Below, piece after piece: positions 1 through 10,715 of a stretch of DNA of 64,000 nt. Position 1 is the first letter of the stretch; each line of letters begins with the position of its first letter. The stretch is from Nocardioides okcheonensis (GTDB lineage Bacteria; Actinomycetota; Actinomycetes; Propionibacteriales; Nocardioidaceae). The notes under the pieces were generated by a model, which was not told the DNA's origin, searched no databases, and saw only the letters and a list, made by a program, of their open reading frames with translations. The stretch lies in the NCBI RefSeq assembly GCF_020991065.1, contig NZ_CP087710.1, positions 2,108,001-2,172,000 on the forward strand, written 5' to 3'. A program made the position numbers and the translations under genes.

Positions 1-177
1 GGCGACGTTGGTGGCGTCCCAGTCCAGCAGCTGGTTGGTGCGCTGGTCGCAGGGGGAGGCGGCGTAGGCGGGCGCGGCCGTGGCCGCAGCGACGACCGGG
101 ACGCTCCAGGCGGCGGCGCGGGTGACCGTGCGCCGGGAGGGGCGCAGCTCGTTCGAGGTGACGTCGTCGTACTTCAC
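1..177 (-). CDS. Tat-exported surface protein, family member 1 (partial, 3' end outside window)
   Basis: The first 59 codons of a secreted protein are visible. The start is GTG at 177, with a GGAG ribosome site just upstream. It has a twin-arginine signal peptide: SRRTVTRAAAWSVPVV, then a hydrophobic Ala-rich stretch ending AYAA, a likely signal-peptidase site, followed by SPC. This signal is almost the same as in the four complete genes at 7693, 9933, 10716 and 11636, so this is a fifth member of the same paralogous set. The single mature cysteine seen here sits directly after the cleavage site, as in the others. The function is unknown and most of the mature domain lies outside the window. 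Confidence 0.75.
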   Translation of the reverse strand, partial: MKYDDVTSNELRPSRRTVTRAAAWSVPVVAAATAAPAYAASPCDQRTNQLLDWDATNVA

Positions 178-364
178 AGGTTCTCCGGGGGAAGTGGCGC
201 TCGTGGGGGTGGTTGCGCGTTCTACTAGACGGTAGTCGGCACTCGGGCACACACCGGTAACAACGAGTTGCACCGGCATGAGACCTCCGCCACGCTCTTC
301 GTCGACGACGTCGCCGCGGATGGGTGCCGGGGCGCACGAAATCTCGATATCCGCCCGCCCGCAC

Positions 365-370
365 TAGACT
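365..370 (+). promoter_or_regulatory. candidate -10 element of typA
   Basis: TAGACT matches the actinobacterial TAnnnT -10 consensus. It lies about 70 nt before the typA start, so this transcript would carry a leader with its own GGAAGG ribosome site near 430. The 178-442 gap between divergent genes holds nothing else I can support. Confidence 0.35.
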
Positions 371-442
371 CGGTCGCGCTGCGGCCGTGTCGGCCGCGCC
401 CCCGGCCGCTCGGCCGCTCGTCTCCGCCCGGAAGGCTCCTGC

Positions 443-2335
<1,893 letters not shown>

Positions 2336-2364
2336 GACCTTCGGCGGTCGGGGACACTGGACGC

Positions 2365-2838
2365 GTGACAGGTCCCCGACTGCTGGCCCCGGCAGTGACG
2401 TTCGACGCCTCGCTGGAGCCGCTGGCCTGGGGGCGGTCGACCTACGTGGTCGTCCGGCTGCCCGAGGCGCTGGTGGCCTCCGCGGAGGCGGTCGGCACGC
2501 GGCGCCTCGACGGCCTGGTCGAGGACGTGGCCGTGAACCTCGCGATCACGCGGGCCGACGTGCTCGACGTGCCGTTCCTGTGGGCCGGCGCGCCGCTGCG
2601 CCGCCGGCTCGGCGCGCGCACCGGTGACGCCGTGCGCTGCGTCCTGGCGCCGGTCGACCCGGACCACGTCCCCGTCGCGGACGACGTGCGTGCAGCGCTA
2701 GCCGCCGCGGGCGTCGAGGCCGCGTTCGACGGGCTGCGCCCGGCCGAGCGACGCCGGCGGCTGGTGCCCGTCGAGGACGCGGCGCGCCCCGACACCCGCG
2801 CCCGACGCCTGGCCGACCTCGTCGCGGGACTCCGCTGA
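2365..2838 (+). CDS. DUF1905 / YdeI-OmdA family protein
   Basis: 157 residues. The N-terminal half matches the DUF1905 beta-barrel pattern (STYVVVRLP, then a G-GD-V segment near 90). The C-terminal segment, with LRPAERRRRLV followed by ARPDTRARR, is the usual YdeI/OmpD-associated ending. The family is small, cytosolic and of unclear function; some relatives are named bacteriocin-protection proteins. I chose the GTG at 2365 because residues upstream of it are an out-of-register extension of the typA tail, and GACACT lies 6 nt before it (possible leaderless start). Confidence 0.7.
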   Translation: MTGPRLLAPAVTFDASLEPLAWGRSTYVVVRLPEALVASAEAVGTRRLDGLVEDVAVNLAITRADVLDVPFLWAGAPLRRRLGARTGDAVRCVLAPVDPDHVPVADDVRAALAAAGVEAAFDGLRPAERRRRLVPVEDAARPDTRARRLADLVAGLR

Positions 2839-2871
2839 CGCAGTCCTCCGACCCCGTGGAAGGCTTCTCCC

Positions 2872-3552
2872 ATGCAGCCTGCTGAGCAGACCGGCCGCGA
2901 CGACTCCGTGCCGACCGACCCCGCGTCGGTCGGCGCCGCGCTGGCGACCTGGCTGGAGGACCTCGGCCTCGCCGAGCAGCTGACGGCGGCCGGACTGCCG
3001 ACCTTCGTCCGCGACGGCGACGTCGTGTCCTGGCGCGACCCGCTCAGCGGGGAGCGGCTCGCCGACGACCGGCTGCTCGAGCTCGACCGGATGCTGCGCT
3101 CGGTCGGCGACGACCCGGCCCACGGCGTGCCGGTCGAGCTGGTGCGGCTGCGACGCGAGGGCCGGTTGCGCGCGGCGCTGCTGGACGGCGGCTGGCTCGA
3201 CTACGCCGGGGTCGCCCGGCTGCGCGGGGTCTCGGAGAACGCCGCCCGGTTCGCGGTCCACAAGGCCGCCGAGCGGCGCACCCTGCTGCTGGTGCAGCAG
3301 GAGGGCCGCACCCTGGTGCCGTCGTTCCAGCTCGACGGGGCCGGCGAGGTGCGTCCCGAGCTGCTGACGGTGCTCGAGCCCCTGCTCGCCGCGCGGATCG
3401 ACCCGTGGCGGGTGTGGATCTGGCTCACCTCGCCCGCCGGCCTGCTGTCCGGCGGCGTCCCCCACGAGGTCGCCCGCGACCCCGAGGAGCAGGCGTACGT
3501 CCAGCGTGCCGCGGTCGCGCTCGCCGAGCGCAGCCGTCCCGGGCGTCGCTGA
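2872..3552 (+). CDS. hypothetical protein with HTH-like centre and MbcA/ParS-like C-terminus
   Basis: 226 residues with no signal peptide or membrane segment. The middle (about 110-140: DYAGVARLRGVSENAARFAV) looks like a DNA-binding helix-turn-helix. The C-terminal 60 residues (WIWLTSPAGLLSGGVPHEVA, then an Ala-rich helix) resemble the Xre/MbcA/ParS toxin-binding domain of RES-Xre toxin-antitoxin antitoxins. No RES toxin gene is adjacent: the next gene is a convergent MerR regulator 5 bp away. The start has GGAAGG 6-12 nt upstream. The function is unknown; the domain reading is by pattern only. Confidence 0.6.
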   Translation: MQPAEQTGRDDSVPTDPASVGAALATWLEDLGLAEQLTAAGLPTFVRDGDVVSWRDPLSGERLADDRLLELDRMLRSVGDDPAHGVPVELVRLRREGRLRAALLDGGWLDYAGVARLRGVSENAARFAVHKAAERRTLLLVQQEGRTLVPSFQLDGAGEVRPELLTVLEPLLAARIDPWRVWIWLTSPAGLLSGGVPHEVARDPEEQAYVQRAAVALAERSRPGRR

Positions 3553-3556
3553 CGCG

Positions 3557-4321
3557 TCAGCCGACCCGGTCGAGGCGTCGGATGTTGGTCCACCCCTCGT
3601 AGCCGCGGCGCTCGAGCGCGCGCAGGACGCGACGCGCCCCGGGCACGGACGCGAGGAAGACCGAGTCGAGCAGGTCGGCGAGGTCCGCGGGCAGCATCTG
3701 CTCCCCCCACGACTCGGGCGGGACCTGGTCGAGCTGGTCGGCCAGGTCGCCCGCGACGACGTCCAGCCGCGGGTCGTCCGCGTCCCAGCGGATCACCTCG
3801 GCGAGCTCGCGGTAGAGCTCGCGCACGTGCTCGTCCTCGAGCTGGGCGGTCTTCATGTCCATGTAGAAGGCCATCCGGTCCGGGATCTGCGCGGCGACCA
3901 GGATCCACGCGTCGCGCTCGGCCGCGACCATCTCCTCGGGCACGCCCACCGCGCGCAGCCGCTCGAGGTAGGTCACCGCGGCGGGCGGCAGGGCCAGGCT
4001 CTCGCCGGCCGCGAGCCGGGCGATCCGCTCCCGGTGCCGCTGGCGCTCGCGGATCTCGGCGCGCAGCCTGCGGTCGATGTCGTCGACCGCCGCCGCGAAC
4101 TCCGCCTCGCCCGCCCCGAGCAGCTCCTCGACCCGCGACAGCGGGACCCCGGCGTCGGCGAGCGTGCGGATCCGGACCAGGCGGACGACCGCGCCCGCGT
4201 CGTAGCGCCGGTAGCCCGAGTGGTCGCGCTCGGGCTCCGGCAGCAGCCCCTTGGCGTGGTAGTGCCGCACCGTGCGGACGGTGACGCCCGCGTAGGCCGC
4301 GAGCTGGCTGATCGTCAGCAT
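3557..4321 (-). CDS. MerR-family transcriptional regulator
   Basis: 254 residues. The N-terminus (LTISQLAAYAGVTVRTVRHYHAKGLLPEP, then GYRRYD) is a textbook MerR winged helix-turn-helix, followed by the long dimerisation helix. The C-terminal half is an uncharacterised effector domain without metal-binding cysteine clusters, so a drug or organic ligand is more likely than a metal. It starts 34 bp after the ABC permease gene on the same strand, so it probably closes an exporter operon and regulates it (see the dyad at 5984). GGGGGAGG precedes the ATG by 8 nt. The ORF meets the converging hypothetical gene within 5 bp. Confidence 0.88.
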   Translation of the reverse strand: MLTISQLAAYAGVTVRTVRHYHAKGLLPEPERDHSGYRRYDAGAVVRLVRIRTLADAGVPLSRVEELLGAGEAEFAAAVDDIDRRLRAEIRERQRHRERIARLAAGESLALPPAAVTYLERLRAVGVPEEMVAAERDAWILVAAQIPDRMAFYMDMKTAQLEDEHVRELYRELAEVIRWDADDPRLDVVAGDLADQLDQVPPESWGEQMLPADLADLLDSVFLASVPGARRVLRALERRGYEGWTNIRRLDRVG

Positions 4322-4355
4322 GACCCGATCCTCCCCCAGGTCGGTCCGCGCCGGC

Positions 4356-5168
4356 TCACGCCGTGCGGCGGCGGTAGGTGCGCATCGCGAGGGCGTACGC
4401 CACGACGAGCAGGCCGAGGCACCAGGCCACCGCCGTCCACCCCTCGTCGCCGACCGGCCGGTCGGCGAGCAGGGCGCGGAGCGTGTCGACGATCGGCGTG
4501 ACCGGCTGGTGCTCGGCGAACCAGCGCACCGGGCCCGGCATGCCGTCGGTCGGCACGAACGCCGAGCTGACGAACGGCAGGAAGATCAGCGGGTAGGAGA
4601 AGCCGCTCACCCCGTCGACCGAGGTCGCGGTCATGCCCGGGATCACGGCGAGCCAGGTCAGGGCGAGGGTGAAGAGCACCAGGATCCCCGCGACGGCCAG
4701 CCAGGCGGCGAGGCCGGCGCTGGAGCGGAAGCCCATCAGCAGCGCCACCAGCACGACCAGGACGAGCGAGACCAGGTTGGCGACCACCGAGGTCAGCACG
4801 TGGCTCCACAGCACCGCCGAGCGGGCGATCGGCATCGACCGGAAGCGCTCGAAGATGCCGCCCGAGACGTCGGTGAAGAGCCGGAACGCGGTGTAGGCGA
4901 TGCCCGACGCGACGGTGACGAGCAGGATGCCGGGCAGGAGGTAGTCGACGTAGGCGCCGTCGCCGCCGGTGTCGATCGCCGCGCCGAAGACGTAGACGAA
5001 CAGCAGCAGCATCGCGACGGGCGTCACCGCGGTGGTGATGATCGTGTCGGGACTCCTGAGCACGTGCCGCAGCGACCGACGGGTCAGGACGAGGGTGTCG
5101 CCGAGCAGGTGGCCGTTCGGCGACGCCGCGGCGGTCGGGGCGGGACGGGTGTCGGTGCGGGTGCTCAT
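4356..5168 (-). CDS. ABC-2 type exporter, permease subunit (DrrB-like)
   Basis: 270 residues with about six hydrophobic segments. A 35-residue cytoplasmic N-terminus comes first, then RSPDTIITTAVTPVAMLLLFVYVFG, the usual first membrane helix of daunorubicin-resistance-type (DrrB) permeases. The gene overlaps the ATPase gene by 4 bp (ATGA), so they are translationally coupled and form one exporter. The family exports antibiotics, lipids or other amphiphiles; the substrate is not readable from sequence. Confidence 0.88.
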   Translation of the reverse strand: MSTRTDTRPAPTAAASPNGHLLGDTLVLTRRSLRHVLRSPDTIITTAVTPVAMLLLFVYVFGAAIDTGGDGAYVDYLLPGILLVTVASGIAYTAFRLFTDVSGGIFERFRSMPIARSAVLWSHVLTSVVANLVSLVLVVLVALLMGFRSSAGLAAWLAVAGILVLFTLALTWLAVIPGMTATSVDGVSGFSYPLIFLPFVSSAFVPTDGMPGPVRWFAEHQPVTPIVDTLRALLADRPVGDEGWTAVAWCLGLLVVAYALAMRTYRRRTA

Positions 5169-5965
5169 GACGCGGCTCCTCCGGTGGTCCGGGCGGTGGT
5201 GGCGGTGGCGGCGGGGCGGCCGACGACGGCGAGGAAGACGTCCTCGAGGGACGGCTGGCGCTCGACCTGCTCGACGGTGACGGGCGGGAGCAGCCGCGTG
5301 AGGTCGGCGAGCGTGCCGTCGGCGATGATGCGTCCCTCGTGCAGGATCGAGATCCGGTCGGCGAGCCGCTCGGCCTCCTCGAGGTGCTGCGTGGTCAGCA
5401 GGACCGTCGTCCCGCGCCCGGCGAGCTCCTCGACGGTGCGCCAGACGTCGTTGCGCGCCTGGGGGTCGAGCCCGGTGGTGGGCTCGTCGAGGAACAGCAC
5501 CGGCGGGTCGCCGATGAGGCTCATCGCGATGTCGACGCGACGGCGCATGCCGCCGGAGTACGTCGCGACCCGCCGCGGACCCGCCTCGACGAGGTCGAAC
5601 CGCTCGAGCAGGGCGTCGGCCGTCGCGGTCGGGTCGGGCACCCGTCGCAGCTGGGCGACGAGGACCAGGTTCTCCCGACCGGTGAGCACCTCGTCGACCG
5701 CGGCGAACTGCCCGGTGAGGCTGATCGAGGCCCGTACGCGTGCGGGGTCGGTGGCCACGTCGTGCCCGTCCACCCGCGCCGTCCCGGCGTCGCCGCGCAG
5801 CAGCGTGGCGAGGATCCGCACGGCGGTCGTCTTGCCGGCGCCGTTGCTGCCGAGCAGGGCGTGGACGGTGCCGCGGCCGACGGTCAGGTCCACGCCGCGC
5901 AGGACGTGGTGGTCGCCGTAGGACTTGGTGAGCCCGACGACCTCGATGGCTGGTGTCGTTGTCAT
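5165..5965 (-). CDS. ABC exporter ATP-binding subunit (DrrA-like)
   Basis: 266 residues. Walker A is GSNGAGKTT (39-47), the signature is YSGGM (136-140) and Walker B is VLFLDEP (156-162). It also has a C-terminal extension (about 225-266) typical of DrrA-type drug-export ATPases. It powers the membrane subunit encoded next. It is the first gene of the three-gene exporter/MerR operon; a MerR-style dyad lies 19-31 nt upstream of its start. Confidence 0.92.
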   Translation of the reverse strand: MTTTPAIEVVGLTKSYGDHHVLRGVDLTVGRGTVHALLGSNGAGKTTAVRILATLLRGDAGTARVDGHDVATDPARVRASISLTGQFAAVDEVLTGRENLVLVAQLRRVPDPTATADALLERFDLVEAGPRRVATYSGGMRRRVDIAMSLIGDPPVLFLDEPTTGLDPQARNDVWRTVEELAGRGTTVLLTTQHLEEAERLADRISILHEGRIIADGTLADLTRLLPPVTVEQVERQPSLEDVFLAVVGRPAATATTARTTGGAAS

Positions 5966-5983
5966 GGCAGCAGCGTGCGACGT

Positions 5984-6003
5984 TGACGCTGCGTCAGGGT
6001 CAA
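5984..6003 (-). promoter_or_regulatory. candidate MerR operator and -35 of the ABC exporter operon
   Basis: The perfect 13-bp dyad TGACGC-T-GCGTCA (5984-5996) directly follows a TTGACC -35-like hexamer (5998-6003, minus strand). MerR proteins bind dyads placed inside the promoter spacer, so this is a good candidate site for the regulator encoded at the end of the operon. I could not place a convincing -10. Confidence 0.45.
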
Positions 6004-6064
6004 GCGCTGCGTGCCCACGGGTCCGGGGGACGGCTCGGCCGCCGTCCTCCGGGCGGTCGCTGGC

Positions 6065-7666
6065 TCAGCGTCCCGCCCAGTCGACCGATCCCGTCCACAC
6101 GACCTCCACGTCGTCGTCGATGCCGAAGTACGCGCGCGCCAGGCCCTCGAAGTCGGCGTGGTCGGAGTCCAGGGCGAAGGACGGCCGCATGTCGTCCCAG
6201 GGGTAGGTCCAGGGGATCTCGACGGCTCCGTCCACCCGCTGCCGGTCGACCTCGGCCTCGACGTGGGCGATCCAGGCGTGGTTGTCGCCGACCTTGTCGA
6301 GCATCTCGAAGGCCAGCGCGGGGGCCGTCACCAGTCCGGCGCCGAGGAGCGCGGCGGAGGCGAGCCACGTCCCGGAGACCGCGGAGTCCCCGTGCGGCTG
6401 CCGTGCGCCCTCGCGGGCGACCGTCCGGGCCAGCAGCGACACCGCCAGCACGAGGAGGAGGTACTCGGCGAAGAACCACGCGCGACCGGGGAGCAGGCCG
6501 CCGGCGACCGGGAGGGCGAGCCCGCCGGCCACGGCCCCCAGGACCACGACGTCGCCGGGCTCGACCCGTGCCGGGCGCGCGGCCCGGGCCGCGCACACGG
6601 CGACGCCGGCCGCGACCAGGACGACGACGCCCGCCACGGGGTAGCCACCGGTGACCCGGTGGCCGACGCTCACCACCGCGAGCAGCACCACCGCGCCCGC
6701 GGCCGGGAGGAGGGTCCTCGGGGCGACCCCGCGCCGGACGGACCACAGCACGACCGAGGCGAGGACGAAGCCGAGCAGCGGCACGAGCGCCAGCACGATG
6801 AAGGAGAGGGCGAGGTCGGCCCGGGCCAGCAGGGACTCCTCCGCCGCCTGGCGCTGGTCGGAGTCCACCGCACGGCTCCACAGACCGGGGGTCGCGAGCT
6901 TGCACCCGACGGCCACGACGGGTGCCACGAGCAGCGGCAGGAGGCGCCGCCGCTGGTCGGGCCGCCGGACCGCGACGACCGCGGCCGCGACCACCGCACC
7001 GGCGACGACGCCGGCGAGCACCTCGTGGAAGAGCGTCCCGATCACCAGGGGGACCGCGGCCGCGACGGCCCAGCCGCGGGCGACCGGATCCCCCGCCACC
7101 GCGCGGACGACCGGGACCAGACCGACGGTGACGAGGAAGAGTCCGGTGGCGTAGCCCGAGGACGCGGCGCCGAAGAGCACCAGCTGGCCGATCAGGCGTC
7201 GGTCGAGCCCGAGCAGCACGAACGGCGTGACCGCGGCGAGCACCGGCACGGCGAACCAGGGCAGCCGCGCGGCCGTCGCGCGCGGCACGAGGAGCGACAG
7301 CCAGACGAAGGTCGAGCCGCCGAGCAGCGCGCAGGCGAGCGCCACGTAGGCACGGGCCGCCGGTTCGCCCGCCGAGGCGACGAGGGAGAACACCGAGTCG
7401 GCGATGCGCCCGTTCTGCACGACCACGTCGTGGTGCAGCATCGCCCTCACGTCGCCGACGGTGTGGAGCCCGCTGCCGCGGACGATGAAGCCCATGTCGT
7501 CGACGGACAGGATCGACCGGCTCAGCACGAGTCCCCAGAAGCCGAGGGACGCCCCGAGCAGGACGGCGACCAGCCAGCGCTGCCGGTGGTCACCCGCCGC
7601 CGCGCGCGCCGACGTCACCCGCACCGTGTCCCCCACGGGCCCGGAGTCTGTCACGGACGAGGGCAC
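6065..7666 (-). CDS. polytopic membrane protein, possible sugar-modifying or glycosyltransferase-like
   Basis: About 533 residues with roughly 11-12 hydrophobic segments. A first-loop motif SVDDMGF sits near 50, and a soluble C-terminal tail of about 100 residues (HAWIAHVEAEVDRQRVDGAVEIPW) follows. The acidic first loop and the tail recall polytopic GT-C-like or DUF6056-type membrane proteins, but I cannot assign it firmly. The start is uncertain: a GTG at 7624 has a GGGGGA ribosome site and gives 519 residues. It lies 26 bp downstream of a Tat-protein gene on the same strand. Confidence 0.6.
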   Translation of the reverse strand: MPSSVTDSGPVGDTVRVTSARAAAGDHRQRWLVAVLLGASLGFWGLVLSRSILSVDDMGFIVRGSGLHTVGDVRAMLHHDVVVQNGRIADSVFSLVASAGEPAARAYVALACALLGGSTFVWLSLLVPRATAARLPWFAVPVLAAVTPFVLLGLDRRLIGQLVLFGAASSGYATGLFLVTVGLVPVVRAVAGDPVARGWAVAAAVPLVIGTLFHEVLAGVVAGAVVAAAVVAVRRPDQRRRLLPLLVAPVVAVGCKLATPGLWSRAVDSDQRQAAEESLLARADLALSFIVLALVPLLGFVLASVVLWSVRRGVAPRTLLPAAGAVVLLAVVSVGHRVTGGYPVAGVVVLVAAGVAVCAARAARPARVEPGDVVVLGAVAGGLALPVAGGLLPGRAWFFAEYLLLVLAVSLLARTVAREGARQPHGDSAVSGTWLASAALLGAGLVTAPALAFEMLDKVGDNHAWIAHVEAEVDRQRVDGAVEIPWTYPWDDMRPSFALDSDHADFEGLARAYFGIDDDVEVVWTGSVDWAGR

Positions 7667-7692
7667 CGGCGGACCCGATCCGTGGCGCGGGC

Positions 7693-8451
7693 TCAGCAGC
7701 CGTTGGCGGTGAAGGTGAAGTCGCTGAGCAGGATGCCCTGGGGGCCGGGGGTGCCCGCGTTCCAGTAGATGAGGTCGAACGTCCGGAACGACGCGCCGCC
7801 GCTGTAGGTGACGGTGACGTTGCCGGCGCCGCTGGTGTCGTCGAGCCCGCCCGAGGGGCCCGTGTAGCGGAACGCCCCGGTCTCGGTCGTCGTCTCGGCA
7901 CCCAGGCTGCCGACGCCGGCGACCAGGGGCGCCCGGGTGTAGCGCGTGGGCTGCGGGCTCAGGCTGACCCTGTCCCAGAAGTTCCCGGCCAGGTCGAGGT
8001 CGACGATGGTGAAGCTCAGCGCGCTCACGGCGCGCGCGAAGGTCACGGTGATCGTCTGCCGGTTGGCGTTGACCGTGCTGGTCGTGGTCGAGCGGATCGC
8101 CAGCCCGCGCTCGTTGGCGCCGAGGCCGCCGATGTTGAGGGTCGGCAGGACGGTGAGGTTGGAGTCGAAGCGGGTCGCCGTGCCGCCGAGCGTGCTCGCG
8201 AACGTCACGTTCATGGTCTGGCCGCCCGCGCTGCCCGCGACGACCGCGGTGCCGGAGTTGGGGTTGGCGGTGAGGCTCGCCGGCGGCGTGTACGGGGTGG
8301 TGCCCCAGTCGATGCGATAGGTCTGCGGGTCGCAGGGCGAGGCGGCGAACGCCGGCGCCGCGGCCACCAGCGAGATCGTCGGCACGCTCCAGGCGGCGCC
8401 GCGCACGAGGCTGCGGCGGGTGGTCCTGGGGGTGTCAGGGGTCGACGGCAC
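7693..8451 (-). CDS. Tat-exported surface protein, family member 2
   Basis: 252 residues. The Tat signal has TRRSLVRGAAWSVPTIS near 11-27 and ends AFAASPC. The mature domain (about 215 residues) is Thr/Ser/Gly-rich and beta-strand-like, and holds the family motif VTFARAVSALSFTIVDLD with an aromatic WD further on. The only mature cysteines are next to the cleavage site and the very last residue (NGC). There is no LPxTG, membrane anchor or lipobox, so it is probably released or held by the wall non-covalently. The GTG start has AGGAGAT 6 nt upstream. A beta-sandwich with a disulfide joining the ends is an inference. Confidence 0.72.
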   Translation of the reverse strand: MPSTPDTPRTTRRSLVRGAAWSVPTISLVAAAPAFAASPCDPQTYRIDWGTTPYTPPASLTANPNSGTAVVAGSAGGQTMNVTFASTLGGTATRFDSNLTVLPTLNIGGLGANERGLAIRSTTTSTVNANRQTITVTFARAVSALSFTIVDLDLAGNFWDRVSLSPQPTRYTRAPLVAGVGSLGAETTTETGAFRYTGPSGGLDDTSGAGNVTVTYSGGASFRTFDLIYWNAGTPGPQGILLSDFTFTANGC

Positions 8452-8547
8452 GAACGATCTCCTACGAGGGTCCCGAGTTTCCTGCGTGTTGATCGTTCTT
8501 TACTTTAGCGGGCCGGACCAATGCCCGCCGCCGGGGGCCGGTGCCCG

Positions 8548-9891
8548 TCAGGCGCGGCGCAGCGTGGGCGCCAGCACCAGCAGCCCCAGCAGCGGCAGGA
8601 CCGCCAGCACCAGCAGCGCGCCGGACATCCCCACCGTCCCGCCGAGCCCGGCCACGACGGCCGACCCGATGCTGCCGCCGACGAGGAAGAGCAGCGTGGA
8701 GACGCCGAGCGACACGCCCCGCACCTCCTCGTGGACGGCGTCGCCGACGGCCGCGCTGAGGGCCGGCTGCCCGAGCCCGAAGGCGAACGTGACGAAGACG
8801 ATCGCGACCACGAGCACCGCAGCGCTGACGAGGAACGCGCCGAGCGCCGCGACGAGCAGGGCCGAGGACGCGACCACTCCGGCGATGGCGAGCGCCCGCG
8901 CGGGACCGATCCGGTCGAGCAGCGGCCCGGTCACCTGGGGCACGAGCAGCGCGACGAGGGCGCTCGGGACCATGGCGAGCCCGACCTGCCAGGCCTCCCA
9001 CCCGTGGGAGAGCAGCACCGCAGGCATCGCGATGAGCATCGCGAACCAGGAGGCGGGCACCGCGGCGGCCGCGACGGCACTGCGGATAACCACCGGGTTG
9101 CGGACCACCTCGACGGGGAGGAACCCGTCCGGGCGACGGCGCACGGAGGCGCGCACGGCCGGGACGCCAGCCACGAGCAGGACCGCACCGATGCCCGCGA
9201 CGACCAGTCCGGCCGACGGCGACTGCACCAGCAGCACCACCCCGGAGGCGGTGAGGGCGACCAGGACGGCGCCCACGACGTCGAGGCGGGCTCCGCTGCC
9301 GCCGGTGTGCAGGGCGTTCCAGAGGAACGGGACGACGAGCGCGCCGAGCACCGGCAGCGCCATCACCGCCCGCCAGCCGCCGACGGACTCGACCAGGCCG
9401 CCGACGAGCGGGCCGAGGCAGCTCACGGCCGCCGCCGTGCCCGCCAGCCGGCCGAACGCGAGTCCGCGCACCGAGCCGTCGTAGCGCGCGGAGAGGATCG
9501 CGACGCCGAGGGTGGGCACGGCTGCCGCGCCGGCACCCTGCACCACCCGGGCACCGAGCAGCACCTCGAAGGTGGGCGCGACGGCGGCGACGAGGGCGCC
9601 GACGGACATCAGCACCAGCCCGGCGAGCAGGGGTGCGCGGACGCCGACAAGGTCGGAGATCCGGCCGTAGAGCGCCGTGGTGACGGCGAGCATCAGGACG
9701 TACAGGCTGATCGTCCAGGCGGCGAGCCCGGGCCCGACGCCCAGGTCGGGACCGAGCAGCGGCAGCGTCACCGCGGCGCTCGAGGACCCCATCCCGGCGA
9801 GGCCGAACAGCAGCCCGAGCAGCGTCGCGACCCGGCGGGAGTCGTCAGCCGGGACGGCGGTGTCGGGGTGGGCGGCACTCGTGGAGGTCAT
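8548..9891 (-). CDS. MFS transporter, DHA-type drug efflux pump
   Basis: 447 residues with 12-14 hydrophobic helices. It has the loop 2-3 motif GRISDLVGVRAPLL and the helix-5 motif C region typical of proton-driven drug:H+ antiporters (WTISLYVLMLAVTTALYG, as in the DHA2/EmrB-like group). The inner-membrane location is clear; the substrate is not. It sits alone between two Tat-protein genes on the same strand. No TetR/MarR regulator is adjacent. Confidence 0.85.
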   Translation of the reverse strand: MTSTSAAHPDTAVPADDSRRVATLLGLLFGLAGMGSSSAAVTLPLLGPDLGVGPGLAAWTISLYVLMLAVTTALYGRISDLVGVRAPLLAGLVLMSVGALVAAVAPTFEVLLGARVVQGAGAAAVPTLGVAILSARYDGSVRGLAFGRLAGTAAAVSCLGPLVGGLVESVGGWRAVMALPVLGALVVPFLWNALHTGGSGARLDVVGAVLVALTASGVVLLVQSPSAGLVVAGIGAVLLVAGVPAVRASVRRRPDGFLPVEVVRNPVVIRSAVAAAAVPASWFAMLIAMPAVLLSHGWEAWQVGLAMVPSALVALLVPQVTGPLLDRIGPARALAIAGVVASSALLVAALGAFLVSAAVLVVAIVFVTFAFGLGQPALSAAVGDAVHEEVRGVSLGVSTLLFLVGGSIGSAVVAGLGGTVGMSGALLVLAVLPLLGLLVLAPTLRRA

Positions 9892-9932
9892 CGGGGAGTG
9901 ACAACCACCCGGCGGCCCGCCTCATTCCTGCG

Positions 9933-10610
9933 TCAGCAGATGACCGGCTGGAACGACAGGTTCGAGATGCCGATGAACGGCGACCCGGCGGCAGCCAGCG
10001 ACTGGATGTAGGTGAACGACACCGACGACACCGCGGACGACCAGCTGACCGCGACGTTGCCGTTGGTCGAACTGCCCTGCGTGTTGGACGAGGTGTCATT
10101 GCCGTTCGCGCGGAACGGGCTGGCCACCGTGCCTGCACCGCGGACGTAGGTGGTGTTCGCGATCACGTACGCGAAGCCGCCGGTGCCGACCGACACGTTG
10201 TCGTTCCAGCTGTTGCCGCCCGAATCGATGTCGAGGAACGAGAAGCCGAGGTTGAGCACGCTGACCGCCTTCCCGTCGCGGGTGAAGCTGATCGTCGCGG
10301 TCTGCGAGCTGCCGTCGGCCGACGTGCTGTAGAAGCGCAGGTTGCTCGTCTGGCCGCCCGTGGCGGTCGTGGAGACGGTCCGGTTGTTGGCGGCGCCGGT
10401 CTGGCCCGTGACGGCCAGCGTGACCACGACCCCGCCCACCGTCGTGCTGCTGAACGTCGTGCCGTTGCCCAGCGACGCCCAGGCCAGCGTCACGGCCGGG
10501 CACGGCGAGGCGGCGAAGGCCGGGGCGGCCGTGGTCGCCGCGATCACCGGGACGCTCCAGGCGGCTCCGCGCACGAGGCTCCGACGGGACGTGCTGATGA
10601 CCTCGTCCAT
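9933..10610 (-). CDS. Tat-exported surface protein, family member 3
   Basis: 225 residues. The signal peptide is SRRSLVRGAAWSVPVI followed by an Ala/Thr-rich core ending AFAASPC. The mature part carries ISFTRDGKAVSVLNLGFSF and LDIDSGGNSW, the same strand-strand-DID arrangement as the members at 7693 and 10716. It ends SFQPVIC, so the only two mature cysteines are again at the two ends. The start ATG has GGAG 7 nt upstream. No catalytic motif is visible; a structural or adhesive role is possible. Confidence 0.72.
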   Translation of the reverse strand: MDEVISTSRRSLVRGAAWSVPVIAATTAAPAFAASPCPAVTLAWASLGNGTTFSSTTVGGVVVTLAVTGQTGAANNRTVSTTATGGQTSNLRFYSTSADGSSQTATISFTRDGKAVSVLNLGFSFLDIDSGGNSWNDNVSVGTGGFAYVIANTTYVRGAGTVASPFRANGNDTSSNTQGSSTNGNVAVSWSSAVSSVSFTYIQSLAAAGSPFIGISNLSFQPVIC

Positions 10611-10715
10611 GCCACCACTCCGAGCGGTGAGGGGATTCCTTCACCGATCAGGGTAGGGGGTGGACGATCAGCCGTGTCGAGTCACGCTGCCGCTGATCCG
10701 GCGTGGGCGTCGGCG

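Noticed and set aside
2872..3552. RES-Xre toxin-antitoxin pair
   Set aside because: Only the antitoxin-like C-terminus is present and there is no RES-domain gene next to it.
3548..3561. GCTGACGCGTCAGC palindrome as a terminator
   Set aside because: It arises from two converging stop codons and has almost no loop, so a stable hairpin is doubtful.
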